Both the position numbers and the translations under genes were made by a program. A stretch of DNA of 64,000 nt from Perlucidibaca piscinae DSM 21586. Its GTDB lineage: Bacteria > Pseudomonadota > Gammaproteobacteria > Pseudomonadales > Moraxellaceae. The notes below the pieces were generated by a model that was not told the origin of the DNA, searched no databases, and was given only the letters and a program-made list of their open reading frames with translations. Shown piece after piece: positions 53,043 through 62,520 of the stretch (position 1 is its first letter; each line of letters starts with the position of its first letter). Where the stretch lies: the NCBI RefSeq assembly GCF_000420045.1, contig NZ_ATUE01000006.1, positions 248,001-312,000 on the forward strand, read 5' to 3'.

Positions 53043-54362
53043 ATGCGGGCACTGACCGGCCTGGTGCCCAGTGCCCGCCATCGCAACCTGGCTGAACTCT
53101 GCCTGCTGCGCGGTGTTCTGCTGACCCTGCTTGTCGGCAGCGGTCTCTGGCTTTCCCTGCATCATGGTCTTGCGCTGCCGCTGGCGTCCGTCTCCTGGAT
53201 ACTGGCCGGATGGCTGCTGCTGACCGTTCTCACGCTCTGGCGTCTGCGCCAGCGCAGCGTCGTGGATGATGACGAGCTGTTCCTGCAGCTGCTGGGCGAC
53301 GTGCTGCTGCTGTCGGCGCTGTTCAGCCAGACCGGTGGCCACAGCAACCCGTTCGTGACCTATTACCTGGTGCCGCTGGCGATTGCCGCCTCGACGCTGG
53401 CGTGGCGCCAGACGCTGACGCTGGCGGTGACCATGCTGGCCGCCTACAGCAGCCTGTTCTGGCTGCCGAAAAGCCATGGGCCGGCCTGGCCCTGGGACAG
53501 CTACCACGGCCATCTGCTCGGCATGTGGTTCAATTTCCTGATCAGTGCCGTGCTGCTGGTGGTGTTTGTCAGCCGCATGCAGCAGCGCCTGCGTGATCAT
53601 GACCGCCAGCAGGCCGTGCAGCAGCGTCAGCATCTGCAGCAGGACCAGGCGCTGGCGGTGGGCACCCTGGCCGCCACCGCCGTGCATGAGCTGGCCACGC
53701 CGCTGGCCAGCCTGACCCTGCTCAGTGACGAGCTGGCGGCGGCACTGACGTCTGAAACCCCGGACGGTCAGCCGGATCTGCCCCAGGCGCAGGCGGATCT
53801 GCTGGCCATGCAGTCGGCGCTGGCACGCTGTCGTGACATTCTCGGGCGTCTGCGCGAGCAGGCGCGCAGCCCGCAAAGCAGTCCTGCCCAGCCCGTGCAG
53901 GTGCAGGTCGAGCAGCTGCTGGTCGGATTGTCGCTGCAGTTTCCGGACTGTCGCTTCCTGGCGCTGGCGGGCACGGCCGACCCCTGGAACCTGCCCATGC
54001 CCTGGCGTCTGCAGCAGGTGCTGCACACCTTGCTGGTGAATGCCGCCGAGGCGGCCTCGGGCACGGTCAGCGTGCAGGTCGACGGTGTCGATGGCGCAGG
54101 CGCCGTGGTGGCTTCCCTGGCCGAGGCGGCCCGGCTGCGCTGGCGCATTGCCGATGACGGGCCGGGCTGGCCCGCCGACGTGCTGGCGAGTGCCGGTCGT
54201 CCGCGTGACAGCAGCAAGCCGGAGGGGTTTGGCTGGGGCCTGTTTCTCAGCGAACTGACAGTGACGGCTCTTGGCGGGCGTCTTGACACGCTGGCCGGCG
54301 AGAGCGGCGGTGCGGTGGCTCAGCTGAGTCTGCCGCTGCCGGTGTTTTCCGAAACGATCTGA
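53043..54362 (+). CDS. regB: Redox sensor histidine kinase, RegB/PrrB-like
   Basis: A 439-residue membrane kinase with about six N-terminal membrane helices (residues 20-180). Seen: the quinone-sensing motif GGHSNPF at 98-104, the H-box TAVHELATPLASL with phosphoacceptor H215, a conserved cytoplasmic cysteine in ARCRDIL (C263), which in RegB is a redox switch, and an ATP-binding domain ending with GFGWGLFLSELTV. RegB inhibits or activates its regulator in response to oxygen and quinone state. Starts 8 bases after sodB, so the two may share a transcript. Confidence 0.88.
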   Translation: MRALTGLVPSARHRNLAELCLLRGVLLTLLVGSGLWLSLHHGLALPLASVSWILAGWLLLTVLTLWRLRQRSVVDDDELFLQLLGDVLLLSALFSQTGGHSNPFVTYYLVPLAIAASTLAWRQTLTLAVTMLAAYSSLFWLPKSHGPAWPWDSYHGHLLGMWFNFLISAVLLVVFVSRMQQRLRDHDRQQAVQQRQHLQQDQALAVGTLAATAVHELATPLASLTLLSDELAAALTSETPDGQPDLPQAQADLLAMQSALARCRDILGRLREQARSPQSSPAQPVQVQVEQLLVGLSLQFPDCRFLALAGTADPWNLPMPWRLQQVLHTLLVNAAEAASGTVSVQVDGVDGAGAVVASLAEAARLRWRIADDGPGWPADVLASAGRPRDSSKPEGFGWGLFLSELTVTALGGRLDTLAGESGGAVAQLSLPLPVFSETI

Positions 54363-54385
54363 CTGGGTGGAGAGTGCAGGCGATC

Positions 54386-54925
54386 ATGCGCATGCTGCTG
54401 GTGGATGACGATGAGCTGTTTCGCGACACGCTGGCACGCGGCTGTCGCCGGCTGGGTCACGAGGTAAGCACGGCGGCAAGCGCTGCCGAGGCCTTGCAGC
54501 AGCTGCGCGAGCAGGCACTGGATGCCTGCGTGCTGGACCTGCGTCTGGCCAGCGGCTCGTCCGGCCTGCAGCTGCTGCCCGAGCTGCTGGCGCTGCAGCC
54601 GTCGCTGCAGGTGCTGATGCTGACCGGTTACAGCTCGATCGCGACGGCGGTGGAGGCGATCAAGCGCGGTGCGGTGAACTACCTGACCAAGCCGGTATCG
54701 GCAGCCGACGTGCTGCGTGCGCTGGAGGCAGACCCGGAGCAGGCCGAGGTCAGCGACAGCGAGGTGGATGCGCTCGAGGATCTGACGGTGAACCGGGTGG
54801 CCTGGGAGCACATCCAGCGCGTGCTGCTGGAGGAGAACGGCAACATCTCGGCCACGGCACGCCGTCTCGGCATGCACCGGCGCACCCTGCAGCGGCGTCT
54901 GCTCAAGCGTCCTGTGCCGCTCTGA
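54386..54925 (+). CDS. regA: Response regulator, RegA/PrrA-like
   Basis: A 179-residue regulator: receiver domain with phospho-acceptor D51 (CVLDLRLA), D7-D9 acidic pocket and K102, joined to a Fis-like C-terminal helix-turn-helix (NRVAWEHIQRVLLEENGNIS then ARRLGMHRRTLQRRLLKR). ATG 54386 is preferred over GTG 54374 because GGAG lies 13 bases upstream and no better site is seen. Partner of the adjacent kinase. Confidence 0.9.
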   Translation: MRMLLVDDDELFRDTLARGCRRLGHEVSTAASAAEALQQLREQALDACVLDLRLASGSSGLQLLPELLALQPSLQVLMLTGYSSIATAVEAIKRGAVNYLTKPVSAADVLRALEADPEQAEVSDSEVDALEDLTVNRVAWEHIQRVLLEENGNISATARRLGMHRRTLQRRLLKRPVPL

Positions 54926-54970
54926 GCCGAAGCAACGCCCCTTGGCGTGGCTGCACCTGGGGCAGCGGCA

Positions 54971-55618
54971 TCAGCCGCCGGCGCGGCGTTCGCGCAGGCT
55001 GGCCAGCTTGAGACGGATGAGGCCGTAGATGCCGGGGGCCACGCTGAGAATGATGATGGCGAAGATCACCAGCATGAAGTTGTCCTTCACCACCGGCAGA
55101 TTGCCGAAGCCGTAGCCCAGCCAGACGAAGCTGCCGACCCAGACCAGTCCGCCGAACACGTCGATCAGGAAAAAACGCTGGTAGGGCATCTTGCCGACAC
55201 CGGCCACGAAGGGCGCGAAGGTGCGGATGATCGGCATGAAGCGCGCCAGCACGATGGTCTTGCCGCCATGGCGGTCAAAGAAGGCCTGGGTGCGAAGCAG
55301 GTAGTCACGGCGTATCCAGCGTGAGTCCATGTCGTAGACGCGCTCGCCGAGCGTGCGACCGACCCAGTAGTTGCAGTTGTCGCCGAGCACGGCAGCGAAC
55401 CAGAGCAGGAAGAACAGCAGCCAGGGGTCCATGACACCGGTGCCGGCCAGTGCGCCGGCGGCGAACAGCAGGCTGTCGCCGGGCAGGAAGGGCATGACCA
55501 CGACGCCGGTCTCGACGAACACGATGAGAAACAGCAGGCCATAGATCCAGGCCCCGTTCTCAGCCGCGAAAGCCGCGAGGTGTGCGTCAACATGCAAAAT
55601 GAAATCAATCAGTTCCAT
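54971..55618 (-). CDS. DedA family membrane protein
   Basis: A 215-residue multi-helix membrane protein. The family signature includes VMPFLPGDSLLFAAGALAGT, GDNCNYWVGRTLGERVYDMD and a re-entrant FMPIIRTFAPFVAGVGKMPY. DedA proteins take part in membrane homeostasis and lipid flipping. Overlaps the end of dsbD by 10 bases and ends before a region shared with the RegA-like gene on the other strand. Confidence 0.9.
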   Translation of the reverse strand: MELIDFILHVDAHLAAFAAENGAWIYGLLFLIVFVETGVVVMPFLPGDSLLFAAGALAGTGVMDPWLLFFLLWFAAVLGDNCNYWVGRTLGERVYDMDSRWIRRDYLLRTQAFFDRHGGKTIVLARFMPIIRTFAPFVAGVGKMPYQRFFLIDVFGGLVWVGSFVWLGYGFGNLPVVKDNFMLVIFAIIILSVAPGIYGLIRLKLASLRERRAGG

Positions 55619-57471
55619 GACTTTTCAACAAACTCCATGAAGGTTTCCCGGGTCGATTCGCCGACCAGGGGCTGAGCCTTGCGGCCCTGGCCGTTCCACG
55701 CCACGAAGGCGGGAGGACCGAACAGGTTCTCGCGCTGCAGCCAGTCGAGCTGGGCGGCGCTGGTGTCGGTGATGTCGAACTTGAGCAGCACGCCGCTGGC
55801 CAGCAGCGCCTGCACCTCGGGGCGCGGGAACACCGTGCGTTCCATTTCCACGCAGCTCACGCACCAGTCGGCATAGACGTCGATGAGCACGGGCTGACCT
55901 GCCGCGAGCGCGTCCGCGACGGCGGCATCGAGCACGGCCGGGTCGGTGATGCGACGGAACTGGCTGCCGCGCTTGGCGTCAGTCAGCGTTGCCTCGGCCT
56001 GCCAGGGCCTGAGCAGGTCGTTGCCGCCGCGCGAGGCGCCCCAGACCAGCACACCGGCCCAGGCCAGCAAGGCAATGACCAGCAGCCAGGCCGGTGCCTG
56101 CCTGACCTGCCAGGCGCCCAGCCGCTGCACCAGCAGCAGGGCCAGCATGGCGGAGAAACCGGCCCAGACCAGCAGCTGGCTGGTCAGCGGCAGCATCCGG
56201 TTGATCAGGCTGATCGCCACCGCCACCAGCAGCAGGGCGAACACCTGCTTGGTCAGGGTCAGCCAGGGCCCCGAGCGCGGCAGCCAGCGGCCGCCGCCGG
56301 CGCCGATCAGCAGCAGCGGCAGACCCATGCCCAGGCTCAGGCTGAACAGGGCGGCGCCACCCAGCCAGAGATCCTGGGTCGTGCTCAGGTAAAGCATGAT
56401 GCCGGCCAGCGGTGCCGACACGCAGGGCGACACGATCAGGCTGCTGATGGCCCCCATGACGAAGACCGAGGGCAGCGAGCCGCCGGCCTGGTTGCCCTGC
56501 CAGCGTGTCAGGCGCTCGGTGAGCCAGTCCGGCAGGGCCAGCGCGCTGCCACGCCAGAGCATGATGGCGAGCGCGAGGAAGAGCAGGGCGAAGGGAATCA
56601 GCACGGCCGGGTGCTGCAGCCACAGCGAGACGTTGGCGGCGGCGCCGAGGCCGGCAATGAGCAGACCCAGCGCGGTGTAGACCAGGCACATGCCGAGCAC
56701 GTAGCTGCCGGCCAGCGCGAGGCCGCGTCCGCTGCCCAGCGCCTTGTCCTTGCCCTGGGCGCCACTGATGATGGCGGACAGGATGGGCAGCATGGGCAAC
56801 ACGCAGGGGGTGAAGGCCAGCCCGATGCCCAGCACCAGGAAGGTCAGCATGACCAGCGGCAGGCTGGCCCCGGTCAGCCACTGCGACAACGTATCCGAGC
56901 GCGTGCTGGCGGGCAGGGCCGGCGTGCCGGCGGTGCTGCTGGCCAGCGGGGCGTCCGGCACCACGGCCTCGACCTTCGGCCCGGCATCGGCCAGTGCGGT
57001 CCAGTCGGCCAGTGCTACCGTGAGCTGGCGGCGCTCCGGCGGATAGCAGAGGCCGGCATCGGCACAGCCCTGGTAGCTGACTTCCAGCGTGGCCGTGCCG
57101 TCGAGGGCACGGTTCGGCGCCGGCAGCACCAGGGTGAGTTCGTCACGGTGAATCTTCACGCGCCCGAAATTGGCATCGTCATGCCATTCGCCGGGCTGCA
57201 GCAGGGTGAACTGCACCGGCAGCTCGCCATGACCCGGACTCAGCCAGGCCAGGCTCAGCGACTTGTCATAGAGATAGTGTCCCGGGGTGATCTCCCAGCT
57301 CAGCACGAGCTGGCCGGGCTCGACGCCGTCGCTGAACACGAAGGCTTCGTCCACCGGCAGGAAGTCACGCTTGCCGCTGTCACCGAACAGGCTCACGGCA
57401 TGGGCAACGCCGCCGAGGCTGAGGCCGAGCAGCAGCAGGATCAGTGCATGGAAGCGGGAAGCAGACGGCAT
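55609..57471 (-). CDS. dsbD: Thiol:disulfide interchange protein DsbD
   Basis: A 620-residue protein with signal peptide, N-terminal domain (GCADAGLCYPPERRQLTV with the two cysteines), an eight-helix membrane domain containing GIGLAFTPCVLPMLPILSAI and SLIVSPCVSAPLAGI, and a C-terminal thioredoxin domain with DWCVSCVEM. Passes electrons from cytosolic thioredoxin to periplasmic thiols, needed for cytochrome c maturation, whose genes lie downstream at 59751-62520. Confidence 0.95.
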   Translation of the reverse strand: MPSASRFHALILLLLGLSLGGVAHAVSLFGDSGKRDFLPVDEAFVFSDGVEPGQLVLSWEITPGHYLYDKSLSLAWLSPGHGELPVQFTLLQPGEWHDDANFGRVKIHRDELTLVLPAPNRALDGTATLEVSYQGCADAGLCYPPERRQLTVALADWTALADAGPKVEAVVPDAPLASSTAGTPALPASTRSDTLSQWLTGASLPLVMLTFLVLGIGLAFTPCVLPMLPILSAIISGAQGKDKALGSGRGLALAGSYVLGMCLVYTALGLLIAGLGAAANVSLWLQHPAVLIPFALLFLALAIMLWRGSALALPDWLTERLTRWQGNQAGGSLPSVFVMGAISSLIVSPCVSAPLAGIMLYLSTTQDLWLGGAALFSLSLGMGLPLLLIGAGGGRWLPRSGPWLTLTKQVFALLLVAVAISLINRMLPLTSQLLVWAGFSAMLALLLVQRLGAWQVRQAPAWLLVIALLAWAGVLVWGASRGGNDLLRPWQAEATLTDAKRGSQFRRITDPAVLDAAVADALAAGQPVLIDVYADWCVSCVEMERTVFPRPEVQALLASGVLLKFDITDTSAAQLDWLQRENLFGPPAFVAWNGQGRKAQPLVGESTRETFMEFVEKSWN

Positions 57472-57543
57472 GGCGGGCGCATCCGGGCTGGTGGTGGCTG
57501 GGAACCGATCAAACGCGGCAGAGTATGGCGTGGTGCACGCCAG

Positions 57544-59649
57544 TTAGCCACGGCACGCGGCATACAGTCGCGCGCTCAGCACGTCTTTCAGCGATGTCGG
57601 CCGGTCCAGTCCGAGGCGTTCCAGTTCTGCAGCCGGCGCCTGCACGTGCCGGTACTGCCAGAGCCGGGTCAGCAGCGCCTTGCGATCGTTGAGCAGCGGT
57701 TTCATGCGCTGCAGCGTGGCTGCCATGACAAGTTCGTCGGCGCTCAGGTCGCTGCCGAAGGGAAATGCCGGCAGCAGGCCGTCGGCACGGAACGGTTGCA
57801 GCCGCTCGGCCAGGCGCTCCGGCAGGTTGTGGCGCTGCGCCTCGGGAATCACGTAGTCGGCGGAGAGCTTGCCGGCGGCCACGGCCTGCGCCTGCAGCTC
57901 GGCCTGGAAGCGCGAGTCGGTGATGGCGAGCAGGCGCTGGATGACCTCGCTGTCGGTGCGCCCGCGCAGTTCGGCGATACCGTATTCGGTGATGACGACA
58001 TCGCGCAGCTGGCGCGGAATCGTGGTGTGGCCGTAGTTCCAGACGATGTTGGACACGGTCTTGCCGCCGCTCTCGCGCACCGCGCGCAGCATCAGCACCG
58101 ATTGCGCATCGGGCAGGGCGTGCGCCATGGCGACGAAGTTGTACTGGCCACCGACGCCGCTCACCACGCGGCCGTCGGCAAGACCGTCGGACACGGCCGC
58201 GCCGAGCAGGGTCATCATCATGCAGGTGTTGATGAAGCTGGCGCGCTGGCGTTGCGCGCGGGCCAGCGCTTCCTGGCCGTAGAGCTGGTTGATGAAGCCG
58301 ATGGCGGTCATGTTGATGGCATCGCGATCCTCGTCATCGAGATCACGCAGGGCCTGGTAGAAGTCGCGCGGGCCGAGGAAGAAGCCGCCGGTCAGCGCGT
58401 GTCCGCCACGCAGGCGGGTGCCGAGGCCGTCGGCGGCCAGGACGTCGCGGGTGCGGGCGTCATCCCAGCATGCCGGCACGGTGTGCTCGCCAATGACCAG
58501 GGTGTCGTTGTGCCAGCGCACCGAATCGCGCAGGATGCCGACGCGCTGCAGCCAGGCCACGTCGCCGGCGTCGGCATGGCGGCGCAGATGGCCGTGGGCA
58601 CGCAGGGCGTCCAGGGTGGCCAGCGACACTTCCTCGCCGATGACCTTGTCGTTGAGCAGGGTCTGCAGGCCGGCGTGCGGGTAGACGAGGCGCCGGATCA
58701 GGCCATCCTGCTGCAGGCGCAGCAGGCCGTTGACGAGCATTTCGCTGCAGCCGTAGAGGCCGTCCTGAAAGTCCTCCAGCGCCGTGTCGGGGCGGGTGCT
58801 GCCGAGGGCGGCCATGACGTCGCGGTAGCGCGCGTTGTTGCCGTCACGCAGGCGCAAGGCATGGCAGATGGCGTCACCGAGGGCGCCGATGCCGATCTGC
58901 AGGGTGCCGCCGTCACGCACCAGGCTGGCGGCATGCAGGCCGATGGCATGCTCGCTCAGGCTCACCGGCGTGTTGGGGGCGCCGAACAGGGCGTGACTGC
59001 CCTCGGGCGTGTCGAGGATGACATCGGCAGCGGAGGCGTCGATGAGCGCGTCATTGGTCATGAACGGCAGTTCGCGGTTGACCACCAGCACCTTCAGCAC
59101 CCGGCGGCCCGAGGCCGCGATCAGCGGCAGCAGATCCAGGGTCACGTCCGGATTGCTCGACAGCGAATACTGGCGCTGGCCGTCCTGTTCGCGCATGGCC
59201 ACGGCCTGCACCACGACATTCAAGCCCTGCGCCATCATGTCGCGCGCCACCAGCGTGTAATGGGTGGCGAGGTAGTCCTGCTGGGCTCGCGGATTGCCCA
59301 GGTAGTCGCCGGACTTGAGGAAGAATTCCGATACCGTCACGTTGGCCGGCAGCTGACCGCGCTGCTGGTCGCGCACGTAGTGCAGATCCGGGTAGCCCGC
59401 GAACAGGCGCTGCAGGATGGGCTGCATGAAGGCGGTTTCCAGCCCCGGTGCGGTCGACGGCACGTTCAGCGAGAGCGCGGTGAGCAGATGCAGCGAGCGG
59501 GTCGGATCAGCCTTGATGCGGTCATAGACGGCATTGAGCAGGGTGTTGGGCTTGCCGGTGCCGAGCGGGGTGCCCAGTATCAGGTTTTCGCCGGCGGCGG
59601 CCAGCACGGCGTCGACACACCGGTTCATGTCGGAGAAATGCAGAGTCAT
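57544..59649 (-). CDS. Acetyl-CoA hydrolase/CoA-transferase family protein, long form
   Basis: A 701-residue protein; ATG 59649 has AGGAAG upstream. The N-terminal domain holds LILGTPLGTGKPNTLLNAVY and GGTLQIGIGALGDAICHALR, and the C-terminal CoA-transferase domain has GVGGQYNFVAMAHALPDAQS and YGIAELRGRTDSEVIQRLLA. Usual acetyl-CoA hydrolase/transferases are about 430-640 residues, so this is a larger version with an extra C-terminal region (LSADYVIPEAQRHNLPERLA and the end). Substrate unknown. Confidence 0.85.
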   Translation of the reverse strand: MTLHFSDMNRCVDAVLAAAGENLILGTPLGTGKPNTLLNAVYDRIKADPTRSLHLLTALSLNVPSTAPGLETAFMQPILQRLFAGYPDLHYVRDQQRGQLPANVTVSEFFLKSGDYLGNPRAQQDYLATHYTLVARDMMAQGLNVVVQAVAMREQDGQRQYSLSSNPDVTLDLLPLIAASGRRVLKVLVVNRELPFMTNDALIDASAADVILDTPEGSHALFGAPNTPVSLSEHAIGLHAASLVRDGGTLQIGIGALGDAICHALRLRDGNNARYRDVMAALGSTRPDTALEDFQDGLYGCSEMLVNGLLRLQQDGLIRRLVYPHAGLQTLLNDKVIGEEVSLATLDALRAHGHLRRHADAGDVAWLQRVGILRDSVRWHNDTLVIGEHTVPACWDDARTRDVLAADGLGTRLRGGHALTGGFFLGPRDFYQALRDLDDEDRDAINMTAIGFINQLYGQEALARAQRQRASFINTCMMMTLLGAAVSDGLADGRVVSGVGGQYNFVAMAHALPDAQSVLMLRAVRESGGKTVSNIVWNYGHTTIPRQLRDVVITEYGIAELRGRTDSEVIQRLLAITDSRFQAELQAQAVAAGKLSADYVIPEAQRHNLPERLAERLQPFRADGLLPAFPFGSDLSADELVMAATLQRMKPLLNDRKALLTRLWQYRHVQAPAAELERLGLDRPTSLKDVLSARLYAACRG

Positions 59650-59750
59650 GACGGCTTCCTGAACGGTGTGGTGTTGATAGGGTGTGTGACTATAAGAAAT
59701 CCGGTCCGGCTGGGCTACACTAGGCACCTTGTCTTCGGGGGCCCTCCGGC

Positions 59751-60410
59751 GTGCTTGAGCTGCAACATCTGGACGCGTGGCGTGATGACCGCTGTCTGTA
59801 CCGTGATCTGACCGTGACGCTGCCGGCGGGTGCGGTACTGCAGGTGGCGGGCGTCAATGGCGCCGGCAAGACCACGCTGCTGCACACGGTGGCCGGTCTG
59901 CGCGCGCCCGATGCCGGCCGGGTCTGCTGGCGCGGTGTCGACCGTCGTGACGATCCGGAGGCCATGCAGCGCGATCTGCTGTTTCTCGGCCATCTGCCCG
60001 GCCTCAAGGCCAGCCTGAGCGTGCAGGAGAACCTGCGCTTCCTGGCTGCCTGTCGCGGCCTGCGTCTGCCGGCAGCGCTGCTCGACAGGGCGCTTGAGCG
60101 TGTCGGCCTGGCTGGCTGCGAGGATGCGCCGGTGGCGCAGCTGTCGGCCGGCCAGCGTCGCCGTGTCGCGCTGGCACGGCTGTTCACCGAGCCGGTGCCG
60201 CTGTGGGTGCTCGACGAGCCGTTCACCGCCATTGACCGCGACGGCGTCGCCGCCATCGAGACCTGGGTGGCCGACCACGCCGAGGCCGGTGGCAGCGTGC
60301 TGCTGACCACCCACCATGCCCTCAGCCTGCGCTGCCCGCTGGCGCAGCTGACCCTGCAGCGTCGTGTTGACGACGACATGCTCGCGGATGACGACGGAGC
60401 GCTGCCGTGA
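59751..60410 (+). CDS. ccmA: Cytochrome c maturation ABC transporter ATPase CcmA
   Basis: A 219-residue ABC ATPase with GTG start. Walker A VNGAGKTTLLHTVAG near residue 33, signature LSAGQRRRVALARL and Walker B LWVLDEPFTAID. Releases holo-CcmE from CcmC with CcmB. First gene of the ccmABCDE cluster, with 4-base overlap with ccmB. Confidence 0.94.
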   Translation: MLELQHLDAWRDDRCLYRDLTVTLPAGAVLQVAGVNGAGKTTLLHTVAGLRAPDAGRVCWRGVDRRDDPEAMQRDLLFLGHLPGLKASLSVQENLRFLAACRGLRLPAALLDRALERVGLAGCEDAPVAQLSAGQRRRVALARLFTEPVPLWVLDEPFTAIDRDGVAAIETWVADHAEAGGSVLLTTHHALSLRCPLAQLTLQRRVDDDMLADDDGALP

Positions 60411-61084
60411 TGATGCAGGTCTTTGCCGAAGTCCTGCGTCGCGACCTGCGCGTGGGCATGCGCCAGGCCTCGGACTGGCTGAATCCGCTGGTGTTCTTCC
60501 TGATGGTGGTGGCGCTGGTGCCGCTGGCGGTGAGCCCGGCACCCGAGCGACTGCAGGCCATGGCCGCCGGCATCGTCTGGATCGCCGCGCTGCTGGCCGT
60601 GCTGCTGGCGATGGACGGCCTGTTCCGCAGCGATTTCGATGACGGCAGCCTGGAGCAGCTGCTGCTGACGCCCGCGCCGCTGTCACTGCTGGTGCTGGCC
60701 AAGGTGCTGGCGCACTGGCTGCAGACCGGACTGACGCTGGTGCTGGTGGCCCCGGTGGCGGCGCTGCTGCTGAATCTGCCGGTGGCGGCAATTCCGGTGC
60801 TGTGCCTGACCCTGCTCATCGGCACCCTGACCATGAGCCTGGTCACTGCCATTGGTGCCGCACTCACGGTAGGCTTGCGCCGGGGTGGCGTGCTGGTGCC
60901 GCTGATCAGCCTGCCGTTGCACATTCCGGTGCTGATCTTTGCCACGGCAGCGGTTCAGACTGCCATGAGCGGCCTGCCAGTGTCGGGATTCCTGGCCCTG
61001 CTGGCGGCTTTTCTGGTGCTGGCCCTGCTGTTTGCCCCGCTGGCGGCCGCTGCCGCCTTGCGCCTGTCCCTGAGCGGAGGATGA
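60407..61084 (+). CDS. ccmB: Cytochrome c maturation membrane subunit CcmB
   Basis: A 225-residue protein with six hydrophobic helices; contains FAEVLRRDLRVGMRQASDWL near the start, SDFDDGSLEQLLLTPAPLSL and RGGVLVPLISLPLHIPVLIF. Forms the CcmAB complex. Starts inside the end of ccmA. Confidence 0.94.
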   Translation: MMMQVFAEVLRRDLRVGMRQASDWLNPLVFFLMVVALVPLAVSPAPERLQAMAAGIVWIAALLAVLLAMDGLFRSDFDDGSLEQLLLTPAPLSLLVLAKVLAHWLQTGLTLVLVAPVAALLLNLPVAAIPVLCLTLLIGTLTMSLVTAIGAALTVGLRRGGVLVPLISLPLHIPVLIFATAAVQTAMSGLPVSGFLALLAAFLVLALLFAPLAAAAALRLSLSGG

Positions 61085-61094
61085 AGTCAGCGTC

Positions 61095-61859
61095 ATGATG
61101 ACCCTGTTGCGAAAACTCTGGGCCGTGATCGAGCCCACCGTCAGTCCGCGCAATTTCCATGATCTGGCCGGACGTCTGCTGCCCTGGTTCGCCTGGCCGG
61201 CTGCCGTGCTGCTGCTGCTCGGCCTGGTCTGGGGGCTGGCCATCGCGCCGCCCGACTACCAGCAGGGCAACAGCTACCGCATCATCTTCATTCATGTGCC
61301 GTCGGCCAGCCTAGCCATGGGCGGCTACCTGATGCTGGCGGCCTGCGCGGTGATCTCGCTGGTGTGGAAGGTCAAGACCGCCGACATGGTGGCGCGCGCG
61401 GTGGCGCCGGCCGGTGCCGTGTTCTGCTTCCTGGCGCTGATCACCGGTGCGCTCTGGGGCAAGCCGACCTGGGGCACCTACTGGGTCTGGGATGCGCGGC
61501 TCACCTCCATGCTCATCCTGCTCTTTCTTTACATGGGCGTGATCGCGCTGCAGCACGCCTTTGACGAGGTTGCGCAGGGTGGCAAGGCGGCAGCCATCCT
61601 GGCGCTGGTCGGCGTCGTCAACCTGCCCATCATCAAGTACTCGGTGGAGTGGTGGAACACGCTGCACCAGGGCTCCACCTTCCGCATCACCGAACGCCCG
61701 ACCATGCCGCCGGAAATGTACCTGCCGCTGCTGGTCATGTTCTTCGGGCTCTGGTGCCTGTTCGTGGCGGTGGTGCTGATGCGCAGCCGCCACATCATCG
61801 TGCAGCGTGAGCGCCGCACGCGCTGGGTGCGTGAGCTGATCGCGGAGGGCAGGGCATGA
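61095..61859 (+). CDS. ccmC: Heme lyase/transfer protein CcmC
   Basis: A 254-residue membrane protein with six helices and the tryptophan-rich periplasmic WWD segment WGTYWVWDARLTSMLILLFL near residue 125. Conserved histidines in FIHVPSASLAMG and the later loops bind heme. Loads heme onto CcmE. Its stop overlaps the ccmD start. Confidence 0.95.
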   Translation: MMTLLRKLWAVIEPTVSPRNFHDLAGRLLPWFAWPAAVLLLLGLVWGLAIAPPDYQQGNSYRIIFIHVPSASLAMGGYLMLAACAVISLVWKVKTADMVARAVAPAGAVFCFLALITGALWGKPTWGTYWVWDARLTSMLILLFLYMGVIALQHAFDEVAQGGKAAAILALVGVVNLPIIKYSVEWWNTLHQGSTFRITERPTMPPEMYLPLLVMFFGLWCLFVAVVLMRSRHIIVQRERRTRWVRELIAEGRA

Positions 61860-62080
61860 TGGCCTTCGAGTCGCTGTCCGCCTTCCTAGCCATGGACGGT
61901 CATGCCCTCTATGTCTGGCTCTCCTACGGCATCGCGCTGCTCAGCCTGGGCGGGCTGGTGCTGCTGTCGCGTCAGCACCATCGCCGCTGGCTGCGCGAAC
62001 AGCAGGCGCTGCTGCGCCGCCAGCAGGGCAGTCGTCGCAACACTCCGTCATCCACGTCATCCCGCGAGGAAATTTCCTGA
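61856..62080 (+). CDS. ccmD: Heme exporter subunit CcmD
   Basis: A 74-residue protein with one membrane helix (ALYVWLSYGIALLSLGGLVL) and a basic cytoplasmic tail (RQHHRRWLREQQALLRRQQG). Stabilises CcmE release from CcmABC. The small size and gene order ccmC-D-E leave little doubt. Overlaps its neighbours by 4 and 1 bases. Confidence 0.92.
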   Translation: MMAFESLSAFLAMDGHALYVWLSYGIALLSLGGLVLLSRQHHRRWLREQQALLRRQQGSRRNTPSSTSSREEIS

Positions 62081-62520
62081 TGCATCCGCAACGTCGTCGT
62101 CGCCTGATCTGGCTGCTGGTCCTGGTGCTGGGTGTCGGCCTGGTGGTGGCCCTGTCCAGCTATGCCCTGCGCCAGAACATCAATCTGTTCTTCACGCCCA
62201 GCCAGCTGGCGGCCAACGAGGCCTCCGACGGCCAGCGCATCCAGGTCGGCGGTCTGGTGCTGCAGGGCTCGGTGAAGCGCGATCCGGGCAGTCTGGCCGT
62301 GCATTTTACGCTGACCGACCTGAAGCACTCGGTCGAGGTCTATTACGACGGCATCCTGCCCGACCTGTTCCGCGAGGGGCAGGGCATCGTCGCCAACGGC
62401 GAATGGCGTGACGGCCGCGTGGTGGCCGAGGAAGTGCTGGCCAAGCATGACGAGAACTACATGCCGCCCCAGGTCAAGGAAGCCATCGAGAAGGCCGGTC
62501 ATCCGGGAGCCGCGCAGTGA
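62080..62520 (+). CDS. ccmE: Heme chaperone CcmE
   Basis: A 146-residue periplasmic heme chaperone. N-terminal anchor (LIWLLVLVLGVGLVVALSSY), OB-fold body (GQRIQVGGLVLQGSVKRDPG, VEVYYDGILPDLFREGQGIV) and the heme-binding HxxxY motif H123-D-E-N-Y127. Shares 4 bases with the next gene. Confidence 0.95.
   Translation: MHPQRRRRLIWLLVLVLGVGLVVALSSYALRQNINLFFTPSQLAANEASDGQRIQVGGLVLQGSVKRDPGSLAVHFTLTDLKHSVEVYYDGILPDLFREGQGIVANGEWRDGRVVAEEVLAKHDENYMPPQVKEAIEKAGHPGAAQ

Noticed and set aside
56611..59811. Long plus-strand open frame of 1066 codons
   Set aside because: It lies opposite dsbD and the acetyl-CoA hydrolase gene and has no ribosome-binding site or recognisable domain; a codon-bias shadow.
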